Positions 1 to 7,427 of a stretch of 19,577 nucleotides of DNA are shown here, piece by piece. The DNA comes from JANQKX01 sp039028695. Its GTDB lineage: Bacteria; Pseudomonadota; Alphaproteobacteria; Kiloniellales; Kiloniellaceae. The position numbers were made by a program, and so were the translations under genes. The stretch covers positions 1 through 19,577 of the forward strand of contig JBCCHN010000097.1 of assembly GCA_039028695.1 (NCBI GenBank), written 5' to 3'. Below the pieces are notes generated by a model. That model was not told where the DNA came from, did not search any database, and saw nothing but the letters and a program-made list of their open reading frames with translations. Every line of letters starts with the position of its first letter. Position 1 is the stretch's first letter.

Positions 1-689
1 AGATTGACGTCCACCGAACTCTCGCCCAGGGTTTTGACCATGACCTGAGGTTCGGGATCTTTGTGGACCCGCGGATCGTTGGTTGCCAGATCCATCAAGA
101 GGCCTTGGGCCTTCTCAATGTCATCGCCGTACCCGATGCCAACGGTCAGATCGATGCGTCGAGTGGGCAGGCGCGAGTAGTTGTAGACAGCGGCGCCCCA
201 AAGTTGGGAGTTGGGCACGGCCACATAAACCCCGTCGAAGGTGGTCATGGTGGTCACGAAGAGGCCAATTTCGTCCACGGTGCCGGCAACGCCGCCTGCA
301 TCAATATAATCACCGACGCCAAAGGGGCGCAGCAGTAAGAGCATGAAACCGGCCGCGATGTTCTGCAAGGTGCCCTGCAGGGCTAGGCCAACGGCCAGGC
401 CGGCGGCACCCAATACGGCGATAACACTGGTGGTCTGGACACCGAATTGAGCTAAGACCGCGATGACGACGAAGATCAGGATGGCATAGCGGACAATATT
501 GGCGATGACCGGCCTGAGTGTCTGATCCACCTTTCCGCTCTTGGTCAAAGCACGCAAGGTCGCTCGGCGCACCCAGCCGGCGACCATCCAACCTAGAATT
601 AGGATGACCAAGGCGACGATGGCGTCGGTCGCAAAGCTTAAGACGATGGAAGCAAGGTCTGCCGCCGCGTCAAAGGATGAGTTATCCAT
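1..689 (-). CDS. MscS-family small-conductance mechanosensitive ion channel (C-terminus off the left edge)
   Basis: This is an inner-membrane channel that opens under membrane tension to release solutes during hypo-osmotic shock. The 229 visible residues begin at ATG 689-687, with GGGGGAG nine bases upstream. Hydrophobic segments lie at about residues 13-40, 63-83 and 89-127. The third carries the pore-helix pattern of MscS (GAAGLAVGLALQGTLQN near 94-110, then AAGFMLLLLRPFGVGDYI). The beta-domain follows with GGVAGTVDEIGLF and VAVPNSQLW (about 132-164), and then YNYSRLPTRRIDLTVGIGYGDD. These features match the E. coli MscS core rather than the longer MscK type, although the C-terminal end is not visible. 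It is the leftmost gene of a minus-strand series and lies 117 bp from the cyclophilin stop. Family assignment is very secure, but which MscS paralogue it is cannot be told. Confidence 0.95.
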   Translation of the reverse strand, partial: MDNSSFDAAADLASIVLSFATDAIVALVILILGWMVAGWVRRATLRALTKSGKVDQTLRPVIANIVRYAILIFVVIAVLAQFGVQTTSVIAVLGAAGLAVGLALQGTLQNIAAGFMLLLLRPFGVGDYIDAGGVAGTVDEIGLFVTTMTTFDGVYVAVPNSQLWGAAVYNYSRLPTRRIDLTVGIGYGDDIEKAQGLLMDLATNDPRVHKDPEPQVMVKTLGESSVDVN

Positions 690-806
690 GTCTACGTTCT
701 CCCCCATATAAAGTATTATCGAGGCGGCGGAGGATGGTGATTATTAAAAGTCTATGTCATCACCTTTGACTGATATCCGCCGGCCTCCCTGGAAACAGTC
801 AAACTC

Positions 807-1361
807 TTACTCCGCGATGTCGGCCATGACCTTTAGGCTGACAATGCTGTCCGGGTTGTCGACAATGCCCGACTGGGATCCAGCCGGCGCCTTTTTAATG
901 TTGTCGACCAGTTCCATGCCCTCGACCACGCGAGCCCAGACCGTGTACTGCTGGTCCAAAAACCGGGAGTCTTCGAGGGTGATGAACCACTGAGAGTTGG
1001 CCGTGTTGGGCTGATTGGTGCGAGCCATGCCAACGACGCCGCGCACAAAGGGTTCGGCGCTGAATTCGGCCCGCAGGTCCGGCTTGTCCGAGCCACCGCG
1101 GCCGGTGCCCGTGGGGTCGCCGGTTTGGGCCATAAAGCCGTCCATCACCCGGTGAAAGACGATGCCGTCGTAGAAGCCTTCACGAGTCAGCTCCTTGATG
1201 CGCTCCACGTGTCCAGGCGCTAGGTCTGGCAGTAATTCCATAATCACCTTGCCGTCTTTCAGTTCCAAGACGAGGGTGTTCTCAGGATCCAATTCGGCCC
1301 CTTGGGCGGCTGTGGTCATAGTAAAGAATCCAATCGCGATAAGTTTCAGAAGGTGTTTCAT
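807..1361 (-). CDS. Exported cyclophilin-type peptidyl-prolyl cis-trans isomerase
   Basis: This 184-residue enzyme catalyses cis-trans isomerisation of Xaa-Pro bonds and probably helps fold proteins in the periplasm. Residues 1-22 form a typical signal peptide: a Lys near the start, a hydrophobic core, and a likely cleavage after AAQGA. The cyclophilin domain follows, with VFHRVMDGFMAQTGDPTGTGRGG at about 68-90, which includes the catalytic Arg71 and Gln79. GMARTNQPNTANSQWFITL lies at 111-129 and the YTVWARVVEGME core strand at 139-150. The usual SQFFI is SQWFI here, a common variant. Only 37 bp separate it from the end of the isocitrate dehydrogenase gene upstream on the same strand, so co-transcription is possible. 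The start ATG has only a modest ribosome site (AAAAGGCA). Function is secure from the motifs, and the location is inferred from the signal peptide. Confidence 0.95.
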   Translation of the reverse strand: MKHLLKLIAIGFFTMTTAAQGAELDPENTLVLELKDGKVIMELLPDLAPGHVERIKELTREGFYDGIVFHRVMDGFMAQTGDPTGTGRGGSDKPDLRAEFSAEPFVRGVVGMARTNQPNTANSQWFITLEDSRFLDQQYTVWARVVEGMELVDNIKKAPAGSQSGIVDNPDSIVSLKVMADIAE

Positions 1362-1398
1362 GATAGGTGATGCCTTTTTTAGAGGACCTGTCCCTGCC

Positions 1399-2613
1399 TT
1401 AGGACATGGTCTTTTTTAGGTTCTCGTCCAGTTTATCCATGAATTGATCCGTGGTCAGCCAAGTTTGTTCGGCGCCGACCAACAGGGCCAGGTCTTTGGT
1501 CATGTCGCCGCCTTCCACGGTATCGATGCAAATCCGCTCCAATGCCGCGGCGAAATCCACTACGTCGGGCGTGTTGTCGAAGGTGCCCCGGAAATGCAGA
1601 CCTCGGGTCCAGGCAAAGATCGAGGCTATGGGGTTGGTGGAGGTCTCCTGCCCGGCCTGATGAAGGCGATAATGGCGGGTGACTGTGCCATGGGCGGCCT
1701 CGGCTTCGATGGTTTCCCCGTCGGGGGTCATGAGTACCGAGGTCATCAGGCCCAGGGAGCCAAAGCCCTGCGCCACCGTATCGGATTGCACATCACCGTC
1801 ATAATTTTTGCAGGCCCAGACGTAACCGCCCGACCATTTAAGGGCGGCAGCCACCATGTCGTCGATCAGGCGGTGCTCGTAGCGGATGCCTTTAGCCTCG
1901 AACCTATCCTTGAATTTTTGTTCATAGGTCTCCTGGAAGATATCCTTAAAACGGCCATCGTAAGCCTTTAGAATGGTGTTTTTGGTGGAGAGGTAAACCG
2001 GCCAACCCAAGTTCAGGCCGTAATTTAGGCAAGCCTCGGCAAAGCCGCGGATCGAGGCGTCCAGGTTATACATGCCCATGGCAATGCCGGCCTCGGGAAA
2101 ATCAAAGATATCGAATTTTTGCGCCTCGCCCCCGTCGTTAGGCTCGAAGGTCATGGTTAGTTTGCCCGGGCCCGGCACCAGAAAATCGGTGGCCCGATAT
2201 TGGTCGCCAAAGGCATGGCGGCCGATCACCACCGGTTCGGTCCAGCCGGGCACCAGCCGGGGGACGTTTTTCATAATGATGGGTTGTCGAAAGATCGTGC
2301 CGCCGACGATGTTGCGGATGGTACCATTGGGCGAGCGCCACATTTTTTTCAGGCCGAATTCCTCGACCCGCGCCTCGTCCGGCGTGATGGTCGCGCATTT
2401 TACGCCGACCCGGTGCTTCTTGATGGCGTTGGCCGCGTCGATGGTAATCTGGTCGTCGGTTTCGTCCCGCTTTTCTACGGAAAGGTCGAAATAATCCAAA
2501 TCCACGTCAAGGTAAGGCAGGATCAGTTTATCTTTGATCTTGGCCCAGATGATCCGAGTCATCTCGTCACCGTCCAGTTCAACGACCGGATTTTTGACCT
2601 TAATCTTTGCCAT
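1399..2613 (-). CDS. icd: NADP-dependent isocitrate dehydrogenase
   Basis: This TCA-cycle enzyme oxidatively decarboxylates isocitrate to 2-oxoglutarate with reduction of NADP+. The reading frame is open further upstream, but I start at ATG 2613-2611, which gives a 404-residue protein beginning MAKIKVKNPVVELDGDEMTR. It is preceded by GGAAGG, and both length and N-terminus are typical of the homodimeric eukaryote-like type found in alphaproteobacteria. The isocitrate loop SPNGTIRN is at 94-101. The family signature NYDGDVQSDTVAQGFGSLGLM runs 270-290, with metal-binding Asp274 and Asp278. The NADP-site stretch AAHGTVTRHYR follows at 307-317. All key residues appear present. It sits between the LOG-family gene (236 bp upstream) and the cyclophilin gene. 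The 236-bp upstream gap presumably holds its promoter, but I could not pick a convincing -35/-10 pair. Confidence 0.97.
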   Translation of the reverse strand: MAKIKVKNPVVELDGDEMTRIIWAKIKDKLILPYLDVDLDYFDLSVEKRDETDDQITIDAANAIKKHRVGVKCATITPDEARVEEFGLKKMWRSPNGTIRNIVGGTIFRQPIIMKNVPRLVPGWTEPVVIGRHAFGDQYRATDFLVPGPGKLTMTFEPNDGGEAQKFDIFDFPEAGIAMGMYNLDASIRGFAEACLNYGLNLGWPVYLSTKNTILKAYDGRFKDIFQETYEQKFKDRFEAKGIRYEHRLIDDMVAAALKWSGGYVWACKNYDGDVQSDTVAQGFGSLGLMTSVLMTPDGETIEAEAAHGTVTRHYRLHQAGQETSTNPIASIFAWTRGLHFRGTFDNTPDVVDFAAALERICIDTVEGGDMTKDLALLVGAEQTWLTTDQFMDKLDENLKKTMS

Positions 2614-2849
2614 CTCTTCCTTCCCAATAGAGGCCCAATCCGATTGACCCGTCGGGGTCATACAATCGAAAGGGCAGATAAATTGGCTATATTCCAAGCC
2701 ATTGGCTTGTCGCAGGGTGCCTGCTGCGCGAAATGCTGAGCGCAAAATAGCAAGCTTTTTCGCAGGTGCAACCAAACAGGCCGACCCGATGGTGAAATAA
2801 GTAAACTTCCGATGGGGGACGACCAAGAAGGAAAAGGATGGACGACCAA

Positions 2850-3434
2850 TTAGGTAAGCACTGATGCGCCGAGGCGATTCTCTTTCACCTTTGTGCTGAG
2901 GAGGTCAAAAACCTGATCGCAGCTTTCGGCGATCGTGACCAATTGCTCCACCGATCCATGCATGTAGCCGTTGCGCACCTGATGATCGATCAGCATCAGC
3001 AGGGGGTCCCAATAGTTGTTGTAATTCAACAAGATAATGGGCTTGCTGTGCAGCTTTAGCTGTTTCCATGTGATCATCTCAAAGGTCTCGTCCAAGGTCC
3101 CCAAACCCCCTGGTAAGACGCAAAAAGCATCCGAGCGGTCGAACATCATTTTTTTGCGAGTATGCATTGAATCAACTACATGATACTCGCTGGTGCCCTG
3201 ATGTCCGACTTCCCAGTCTTCCAGGTGCTGCGGAATAATTCCGACCACATGGCCGCCATGGTCCAGCGCGCTGTCCGCCATATGACCCATGAGCCCGACC
3301 CGACCGCCGCCAAAGACGATGGTCATGCCCCGTTTGGCGGCGGTTCGGCCGACTTCTTGCGCCAGCTGCAAATGGGTCTGGTCGACCGCGCTTGAGGCGC
3401 CGCAAAACACACACAGCGAAAAGGGCTCGGGCAT
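2850..3434 (-). CDS. LOG-family (TIGR00730) Rossmann-fold nucleotide 5'-monophosphate phosphoribohydrolase
   Basis: Members of this lysine-decarboxylase-like family hydrolyse cytokinin-riboside or other nucleoside 5'-monophosphates to a free base and ribose 5-phosphate. In ordinary bacteria the physiological substrate is usually unknown. The 194-residue protein begins at ATG 3434-3432, chosen because GGGAGGG lies about six bases upstream and the N-terminus (MPEPFSLCVFCGASS) matches the family; a longer upstream frame is open but poorly conserved in character. Diagnostic motifs are GGGRVGLMG at 42-50, MHTRKKMM at 90-97 (with the catalytic Arg/Lys) and PGGLGTLDE at 108-116, which carries the catalytic Glu. 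The gene is divergent from the LysM gene across a 401-bp AT-rich region. The name cytokinin enzyme should be used cautiously, because no cytokinin pathway genes are visible here. Confidence 0.92.
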   Translation of the reverse strand: MPEPFSLCVFCGASSAVDQTHLQLAQEVGRTAAKRGMTIVFGGGRVGLMGHMADSALDHGGHVVGIIPQHLEDWEVGHQGTSEYHVVDSMHTRKKMMFDRSDAFCVLPGGLGTLDETFEMITWKQLKLHSKPIILLNYNNYWDPLLMLIDHQVRNGYMHGSVEQLVTIAESCDQVFDLLSTKVKENRLGASVLT

Positions 3435-3835
3435 CAGGTTCCCTCCCGTGATCGGATACCGCTTCGGTCCAGATAAATTACTGCCGCGTGCGAGGCAATA
3501 AAACATCTATCGAATGGAGTCGAATTGGGGCCGACCGGGTTTTTTGAGGGGGCTAGGCGATTTGTTTTTCTTGATCGCTGACCGGGTCGTTGAGATCTTG
3601 TTTAATGCACTTATATAAGAGTAATTATGTAAAGATTAACTATATAAAACAATGAAATAAAACAACGTTTTTGATCGATTTATCAATTCAAAGTAATGGT
3701 GGATTTATCAGCTTATATTAGTATATAGTGGTGTAATTGAGACATAAATTTGACATAACTGCATTTGTGACGCATTTGTGGCCTAATAGTTGGCTTTAAA
3801 GCGATGCTTAGCGGATTTTTGAAGGAGTGTCAGGC
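3435..3835. other. AT-rich divergent intergenic region
   Basis: This 401-bp gap separates the start codons of the divergent LOG-family and LysM genes, so it should carry promoters for both. Its central part (about 3600-3760) is markedly AT-richer than the flanking genes. I see no open reading frame with a ribosome site, no tRNA and no clear terminator. The one ordered element is the array of 11-bp direct repeats at 3739-3782, annotated separately. Confidence 0.7.
3739..3782 (+). promoter_or_regulatory. Candidate Pho box: four contiguous 11-bp units upstream of the LysM gene
   Basis: Four head-to-tail 11-mers are exactly in phase: GAGACATAAAT (3739-3749), TTGACATAACT (3750-3760), GCATTTGTGAC (3761-3771) and GCATTTGTGGC (3772-3782). 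The first pair matches the classical PhoB consensus, two CTGTCATAAAT-type repeats, at about 16 of 22 positions by eye. The second pair is a near-perfect direct repeat of a different sequence. The array ends 53 bp before the GTG start of the LysM gene, a sensible place for an activator of the PhoB/OmpR family, which bind tandem 11-bp direct repeats. Regulation by phosphate is inference; another OmpR-type regulator is possible. Confidence 0.45.
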
Positions 3836-5341
3836 GTGAAGCGAGCCCTGCCGATTGCCGTCGCTTTATTTGTGATCGGTGCCGGTGCAGTCTTGCACTT
3901 CGCATACGGCGTCAATTCTCCCGACGATTTGGTGACCCTTATCGAGGGCGGTGAGACCAGCGCTCAGACCGGGGGCGAAACCGCCTCTGGCGACGATAAT
4001 GCTGCATCGGACAATGCCTCGGCTAATGATCAATCGGCGACCGCTTCTGATGACGCCGGAGGGACCGCAGACGGCATCACCGAGGGGGATACCTCGGCCA
4101 CCGCGGCAGTCCAAGAGTCGGAGGGAGTGGCCGATCAGGACCGCAACGCCGCGGTTAGCAAATCTGCCGCCGATGAAAGCACATCCAAAGAGACGGCGGA
4201 GCAGTTTGAAAACGCCTCTGCCGACTCCAGTGACGCTGAGAACGATTCAGGTTCTCAAGAGGTTTCATCGGCAAGTGATCCTTCAAACGAACAGACAGCG
4301 GCTCTGCCCGCGACGCAAGACGCTGATGAAGCCCTGGATACTCTGGCAGATGAAAGCCAAGGCGCCGCGACGATGGTGCCATCCTTTGATTTGGTTCGGG
4401 TGGAGTCCAGCGGAGAATCGGTGATCGCCGGACGGGCCGCGCCTTTCAGTACCGTTCGCATATATGACGGTGATGTGATGATCGGCGAAACGCAGGCTGA
4501 TAGCACGGGCTCTTGGGTTCTGTTGCCGGAAGATCTGCTCTCGTCGGGCAACCATTCCTTGACGGTTGTCGCCCTGGCCGAGGACGGCAGCGAGATTCGC
4601 TCCGAACAGGTGGCAGTCGTAGTGGTCCCGGAATTGCGGTTGGCATCCGATGCCTTGGGCGACAAATCCTTGACCCCGGAAGATCCCCTGGTGCCAGCAT
4701 CAGTTCCGACCGAGGGTGAGGAATTGGCCCAATTGCCCGAGGCCGGCGCCGAATTAGTCGAAGAGGCTTTGGAGGCCGGTGACAAACTGGAGCCCGAGGA
4801 GCCGCTGGTGGTGTTGTTGTCCGAGGACGAAGGACAGGCGAGCCAGGTTCTGCAAGGAACCCAACGCAGCGACGATGCGGGCATTCGCCAGGACGGTCTT
4901 ATTCTCGAGTCCATTGATTACACCTCCGAGGGTGGCTCGGTTATTGCCGGTCAGGCACCGGCCGGGACGCGTATAGTGTTGTACATGGATAACGAGGTCG
5001 TGGGCTATGCGACCGCGGATGAAAATGGTCGCTGGCGGATTGAGCTTGCCTCGGGCGTGGAGCCGGGGCTGCATGTGCTCCGTGTCGATCAGGTGGATGA
5101 AGACGGCACCGTCATCGCTCGTGTTGAGACACCTTATTCGCAGCCGGATGCTTTACCCGAGGACTCCCTGGACGTGGCCCAGATCGTGGTCCAGCCCGGC
5201 AATTCCTTGTGGCGCATTTCCCGTCGTTCCTACGGCAAGGGTGTGCTTTATAGTGTGATTTTTGAAGCTAATCGAGATCAGATCCGCGACCCGGACTTGA
5301 TCTATCCCGGCCAAATCTTCGCCGTTCCACGGGTCGAATAG
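3836..5341 (+). CDS. Membrane-anchored LysM protein with two Ig-like domains and an acidic linker
   Basis: This is probably a cell-wall-associated structural protein that binds peptidoglycan through its C-terminal LysM. I start at GTG 3836-3838 because AAGGAG ends eight bases before it; a GTG at 3827 lies inside that ribosome site. The 501 residues comprise one membrane or uncleaved signal segment (about 4-24), then about 150 residues of Ser/Ala/Asp/Glu-rich low-complexity linker. A first bacterial Ig-like domain lies near 185-270 (VIAGRAAPFSTVRIYDGDVMIGE, then GSWVLLPEDLL). A second acidic linker and a second Ig-like repeat follow near 352-435 (VIAGQAPAGTRIVLYMDNEVVG, then GRWRIEL). The LysM occupies about 447-500 (VVQPGNSLWRISRRSYGKG, ending YPGQIFAVP). 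The two Ig-like units are clearly related in sequence. The domain calls are strong, but the biological role is unknown. Confidence 0.88.
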   Translation: MKRALPIAVALFVIGAGAVLHFAYGVNSPDDLVTLIEGGETSAQTGGETASGDDNAASDNASANDQSATASDDAGGTADGITEGDTSATAAVQESEGVADQDRNAAVSKSAADESTSKETAEQFENASADSSDAENDSGSQEVSSASDPSNEQTAALPATQDADEALDTLADESQGAATMVPSFDLVRVESSGESVIAGRAAPFSTVRIYDGDVMIGETQADSTGSWVLLPEDLLSSGNHSLTVVALAEDGSEIRSEQVAVVVVPELRLASDALGDKSLTPEDPLVPASVPTEGEELAQLPEAGAELVEEALEAGDKLEPEEPLVVLLSEDEGQASQVLQGTQRSDDAGIRQDGLILESIDYTSEGGSVIAGQAPAGTRIVLYMDNEVVGYATADENGRWRIELASGVEPGLHVLRVDQVDEDGTVIARVETPYSQPDALPEDSLDVAQIVVQPGNSLWRISRRSYGKGVLYSVIFEANRDQIRDPDLIYPGQIFAVPRVE

Positions 5342-5838
5342 ATCTTCCTTCGCCTCGTTTTGGCCACCTGACGGATCCCTCGTCCAGCGAGGCTTCAGAA
5401 TGTTCAGTGCCAAACCCGACGACGGTGCCGTTCACGGTCAAAGGGGTGCCACTAACGATCAAAGGCCCCTTCGGCTTGCCATCGGCGGTCTCGCGGCCCC
5501 GGCCCTGGTGGTGCACAGTGGTCATTGGCCCCGACGACGGCAGGTTTCGGGTCTGGACAAATCATCGGGCCCAGCTTCGCCGGCTTTATGGTAGATGCCG
5601 AGGGCAGCTTCCTTGCGCCCTCCCCGGTTGCCGCCGCCGTTCTCTTGATCGTGGGCGGCCTGATTGCAGGCATAAGGCTTGAGGAGGCTTAGGAGGGACA
5701 TTAACATCTTGCCGATAGAATGCCGTTCGGTGAGCGCCTGGCGGGCATCGTCGGTCTGGTACCATAGTATTGCAATCATGGCGCGATGGGTGCATGACAA
5801 GCGTTAAATTGCCCTGAATTTCAGCGTGGGAGCGAAAT
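5342..5838. other. Intergenic stretch with no intact gene
   Basis: This 497-bp gap lies between the LysM gene and psd. Several frames stay open for 60-90 codons, but none has a ribosome site together with a plausible protein sequence. A short hairpin (CCTCG, five-base loop, CGAGG at about 5379-5393) follows the LysM stop without a T-run. The only recognisable coding sequence is the MFS-like fragment at 5528-5692. Relatives of this neighbourhood often carry a transporter gene between the LysM gene and psd, which from memory is usually an ABC exporter; that has not been checked. Confidence 0.6.
5528..5692 (+). pseudogene. C-terminal remnant of an MFS transporter (YbfB/YjiJ-like)
   Basis: One frame reads APTTAGFGSGQIIGPSFAGF followed by about 35 more residues, including a hydrophobic helix (SPVAAAVLLIVGGLIAGIRLEEA), and stops at TAG 5690-5692. 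The pattern GxGQxxGPxxAG, a short polar turn with D and GSF, and a final transmembrane helix is what the last two helices of YbfB/YjiJ-type major-facilitator transporters look like. Upstream, the same frame turns into Arg/Gly/Pro-rich nonsense, although a neighbouring frame has a short hydrophobic run (LAIGGLAAPALVV near 5480-5515), as expected after frameshifts. There is no start codon or ribosome site. I read it as a decayed gene fragment; the alternative is chance resemblance, since only about 50 residues are informative. Confidence 0.5.
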
Positions 5839-6525
5839 TTGTTTGATAGTGTTCTAATTCCGATTAATCGGGCAGGCTGGCCCTTTATTGGTGGGGCTTT
5901 TGTTTTGGCCATCATTTTGGGTTTCTTGGCTGAGCCGCTTTTTTGGATCGGCCTTTTGCTTACGCTGTTTTGCGTCTACTTTTTTCGGGATCCACCGCGT
6001 GTAACGCCCCAGCGGGACGGCCTGGTGGTGAGCCCGGCCGATGGCATGCTGCAGATGATTGAAGAGGCGGTGCCGCCGCCCGAGTTGGACATGGGAGAAG
6101 AGGTGCGTACGCGCATTTCGGTGTTTTTGAACGTCTTTGATGTGCATGTTAACCGGGTGCCGATCGGCGGGAAGATCACCGGTCTTTCGTACCGACCGGG
6201 CGCCTTTTTGAACGCGGCCCTGGACAAGGCGTCTGAATTGAACGAGCGCATGTCCTTGAAGGTCGAGACCGCGAGCGGGACCGAGGTGGCCTTTATTCAA
6301 ATCGCCGGTCTGATTGCGCGGCGCATCAAGTGCGACGTGAAGCAAGGAGAAGATGTGAAAACTGGTCAGGTTTTCGGTCTGATCCGCTTTGGCAGCCGCA
6401 TGGATATCTATTTGCCCGAAGGCGTGGCGCCTCTCGTGGCTCCCGGCCAGCGCATGGTTGCCGGCGAGACGGTGATTGCGGATCTAACTTCTGACGAGGT
6501 CGCTCGATCCGGTATGGTTCGATGA
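5839..6525 (+). CDS. psd: Phosphatidylserine decarboxylase proenzyme
   Basis: This membrane enzyme converts phosphatidylserine to phosphatidylethanolamine, the last step of PE synthesis, using a pyruvoyl group made by self-cleavage. The 228-residue length fits the short bacterial type. Two hydrophobic segments at about 11-47 anchor the N-terminus. The core has DPPR, SPADG (pos. 50-70 region), VFLNVFDVHVNRVP with the conserved histidine, and FGSRMDIYLP near the end. Cleavage is expected between Gly185 and Ser186, giving a beta chain of 185 and an alpha chain of 43 residues with the pyruvoyl at the former Ser186. The start appears to be TTG 5839-5841, with GGGAG seven bases upstream; no in-frame ATG or GTG offers a better choice. 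pssA, encoding the preceding enzyme of the pathway, begins 68 bp downstream, so the two are likely one operon. Confidence 0.95.
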   Translation: MFDSVLIPINRAGWPFIGGAFVLAIILGFLAEPLFWIGLLLTLFCVYFFRDPPRVTPQRDGLVVSPADGMLQMIEEAVPPPELDMGEEVRTRISVFLNVFDVHVNRVPIGGKITGLSYRPGAFLNAALDKASELNERMSLKVETASGTEVAFIQIAGLIARRIKCDVKQGEDVKTGQVFGLIRFGSRMDIYLPEGVAPLVAPGQRMVAGETVIADLTSDEVARSGMVR

Positions 6526-6593
6526 CCAAAAGGGTGTGTTAGGAAAAGCGCTTCGGAGAAGACCCTCAGTTCTAGGAGACCATGACTTAGCCC

Positions 6594-7403
6594 ATGCCCA
6601 AGTTAAAACGCAGATTTCGGCGGCGCTTCCGCCACGGTTTGTCGGTGAACCGGTTGTTGCCCAATGCGGTAACCTTGCTGGCCCTTTGCGCCGGGGTGAC
6701 CGGGGTGCGCATGGCCCTGCAAGACCGTTGGGAGGCCGCCGTCGGGCTGGTCGTTTTTGCCATGTTGCTGGATGCGGTGGATGGGCGTTTGGCCCGCATG
6801 ATGGACGCAGCCAGTGAATTCGGAGCTCAGTTGGATTCCCTGTCCGACGTGATTAACTTCGGAGTGGCGCCGCCACTGATCCTCTACATGTGGGCGATGG
6901 GCGATACGGGTGGTATCGGTTGGGCACTGGCGTTGTTTTTCACCATTTGCTGCACCATGCGACTAGCCCGTTTTAATGTGGCGTTGGGAGATGAGGATCC
7001 GCCGCCCTGGGCGGGTAAGTTCTTCACCGGCGTACCCGCTCCGGCGGGTGCGGGGCTTGCCCTGCTGCCCATGGCCCTGGCCTTTGTTTTCGGTGACGAC
7101 TTCTTTCGCAACGCCACGCTGAATGGTCTTGTATTGTTGGTGGTCGGGGGGCTCATGATCAGTCGCCTGCCTACCTTTTCGGCGAAAAAGATCAAGATCA
7201 AACGCCACCAAGTGGGCTTCGTCTTGATCGGTGTGGGCGCCTTTTTGGCTTTCTTGGTGAGCACGCCTTGGGTCACCCTTTCGGCAGCGGGCCTGATCTA
7301 TTTGATCGGGATTCCAGTCGCTGCCCTATCATTTTTGAAAGTGCGCAAGGCGGCCTCCAACGTCGCAACGCAGGATACCGATCAGGACAACTCCGCTCCT
7401 TAA
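6594..7403 (+). CDS. pssA: CDP-diacylglycerol-serine O-phosphatidyltransferase
   Basis: This integral membrane enzyme joins CDP-diacylglycerol and L-serine to make phosphatidylserine, the substrate of the decarboxylase encoded just upstream. The 269-residue protein has a very basic N-terminus (about residues 3-14) followed by several transmembrane helices. The CDP-alcohol phosphatidyltransferase motif is complete at 60-85: Asp60, Asp63-Gly64, Ala67-Arg68, Gly77, Asp81 and Asp85, with the standard spacing DG-x2-AR-x8-G-x3-D-x3-D. The start is unusual. AGGAG (6574-6578) is 15 bases from ATG 6594, while a nearer in-frame ATG at 6582 is followed by ACT and then a TAG stop. Translation may therefore begin at 6594 with a poorly placed ribosome site, or by reinitiation. 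It ends 24 bp from the convergent argS stop. Function is secure. Confidence 0.95.
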   Translation: MPKLKRRFRRRFRHGLSVNRLLPNAVTLLALCAGVTGVRMALQDRWEAAVGLVVFAMLLDAVDGRLARMMDAASEFGAQLDSLSDVINFGVAPPLILYMWAMGDTGGIGWALALFFTICCTMRLARFNVALGDEDPPPWAGKFFTGVPAPAGAGLALLPMALAFVFGDDFFRNATLNGLVLLVVGGLMISRLPTFSAKKIKIKRHQVGFVLIGVGAFLAFLVSTPWVTLSAAGLIYLIGIPVAALSFLKVRKAASNVATQDTDQDNSAP

Positions 7404-7427
7404 GACTTACGCCTCGTCACCGAGTGG

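Noticed and set aside
736..764. GGTGAT/ATCACC inverted repeat between the cyclophilin and MscS genes as a terminator
   Set aside because: The stem is only six bases with a 17-base loop and no T-run follows on the minus strand.
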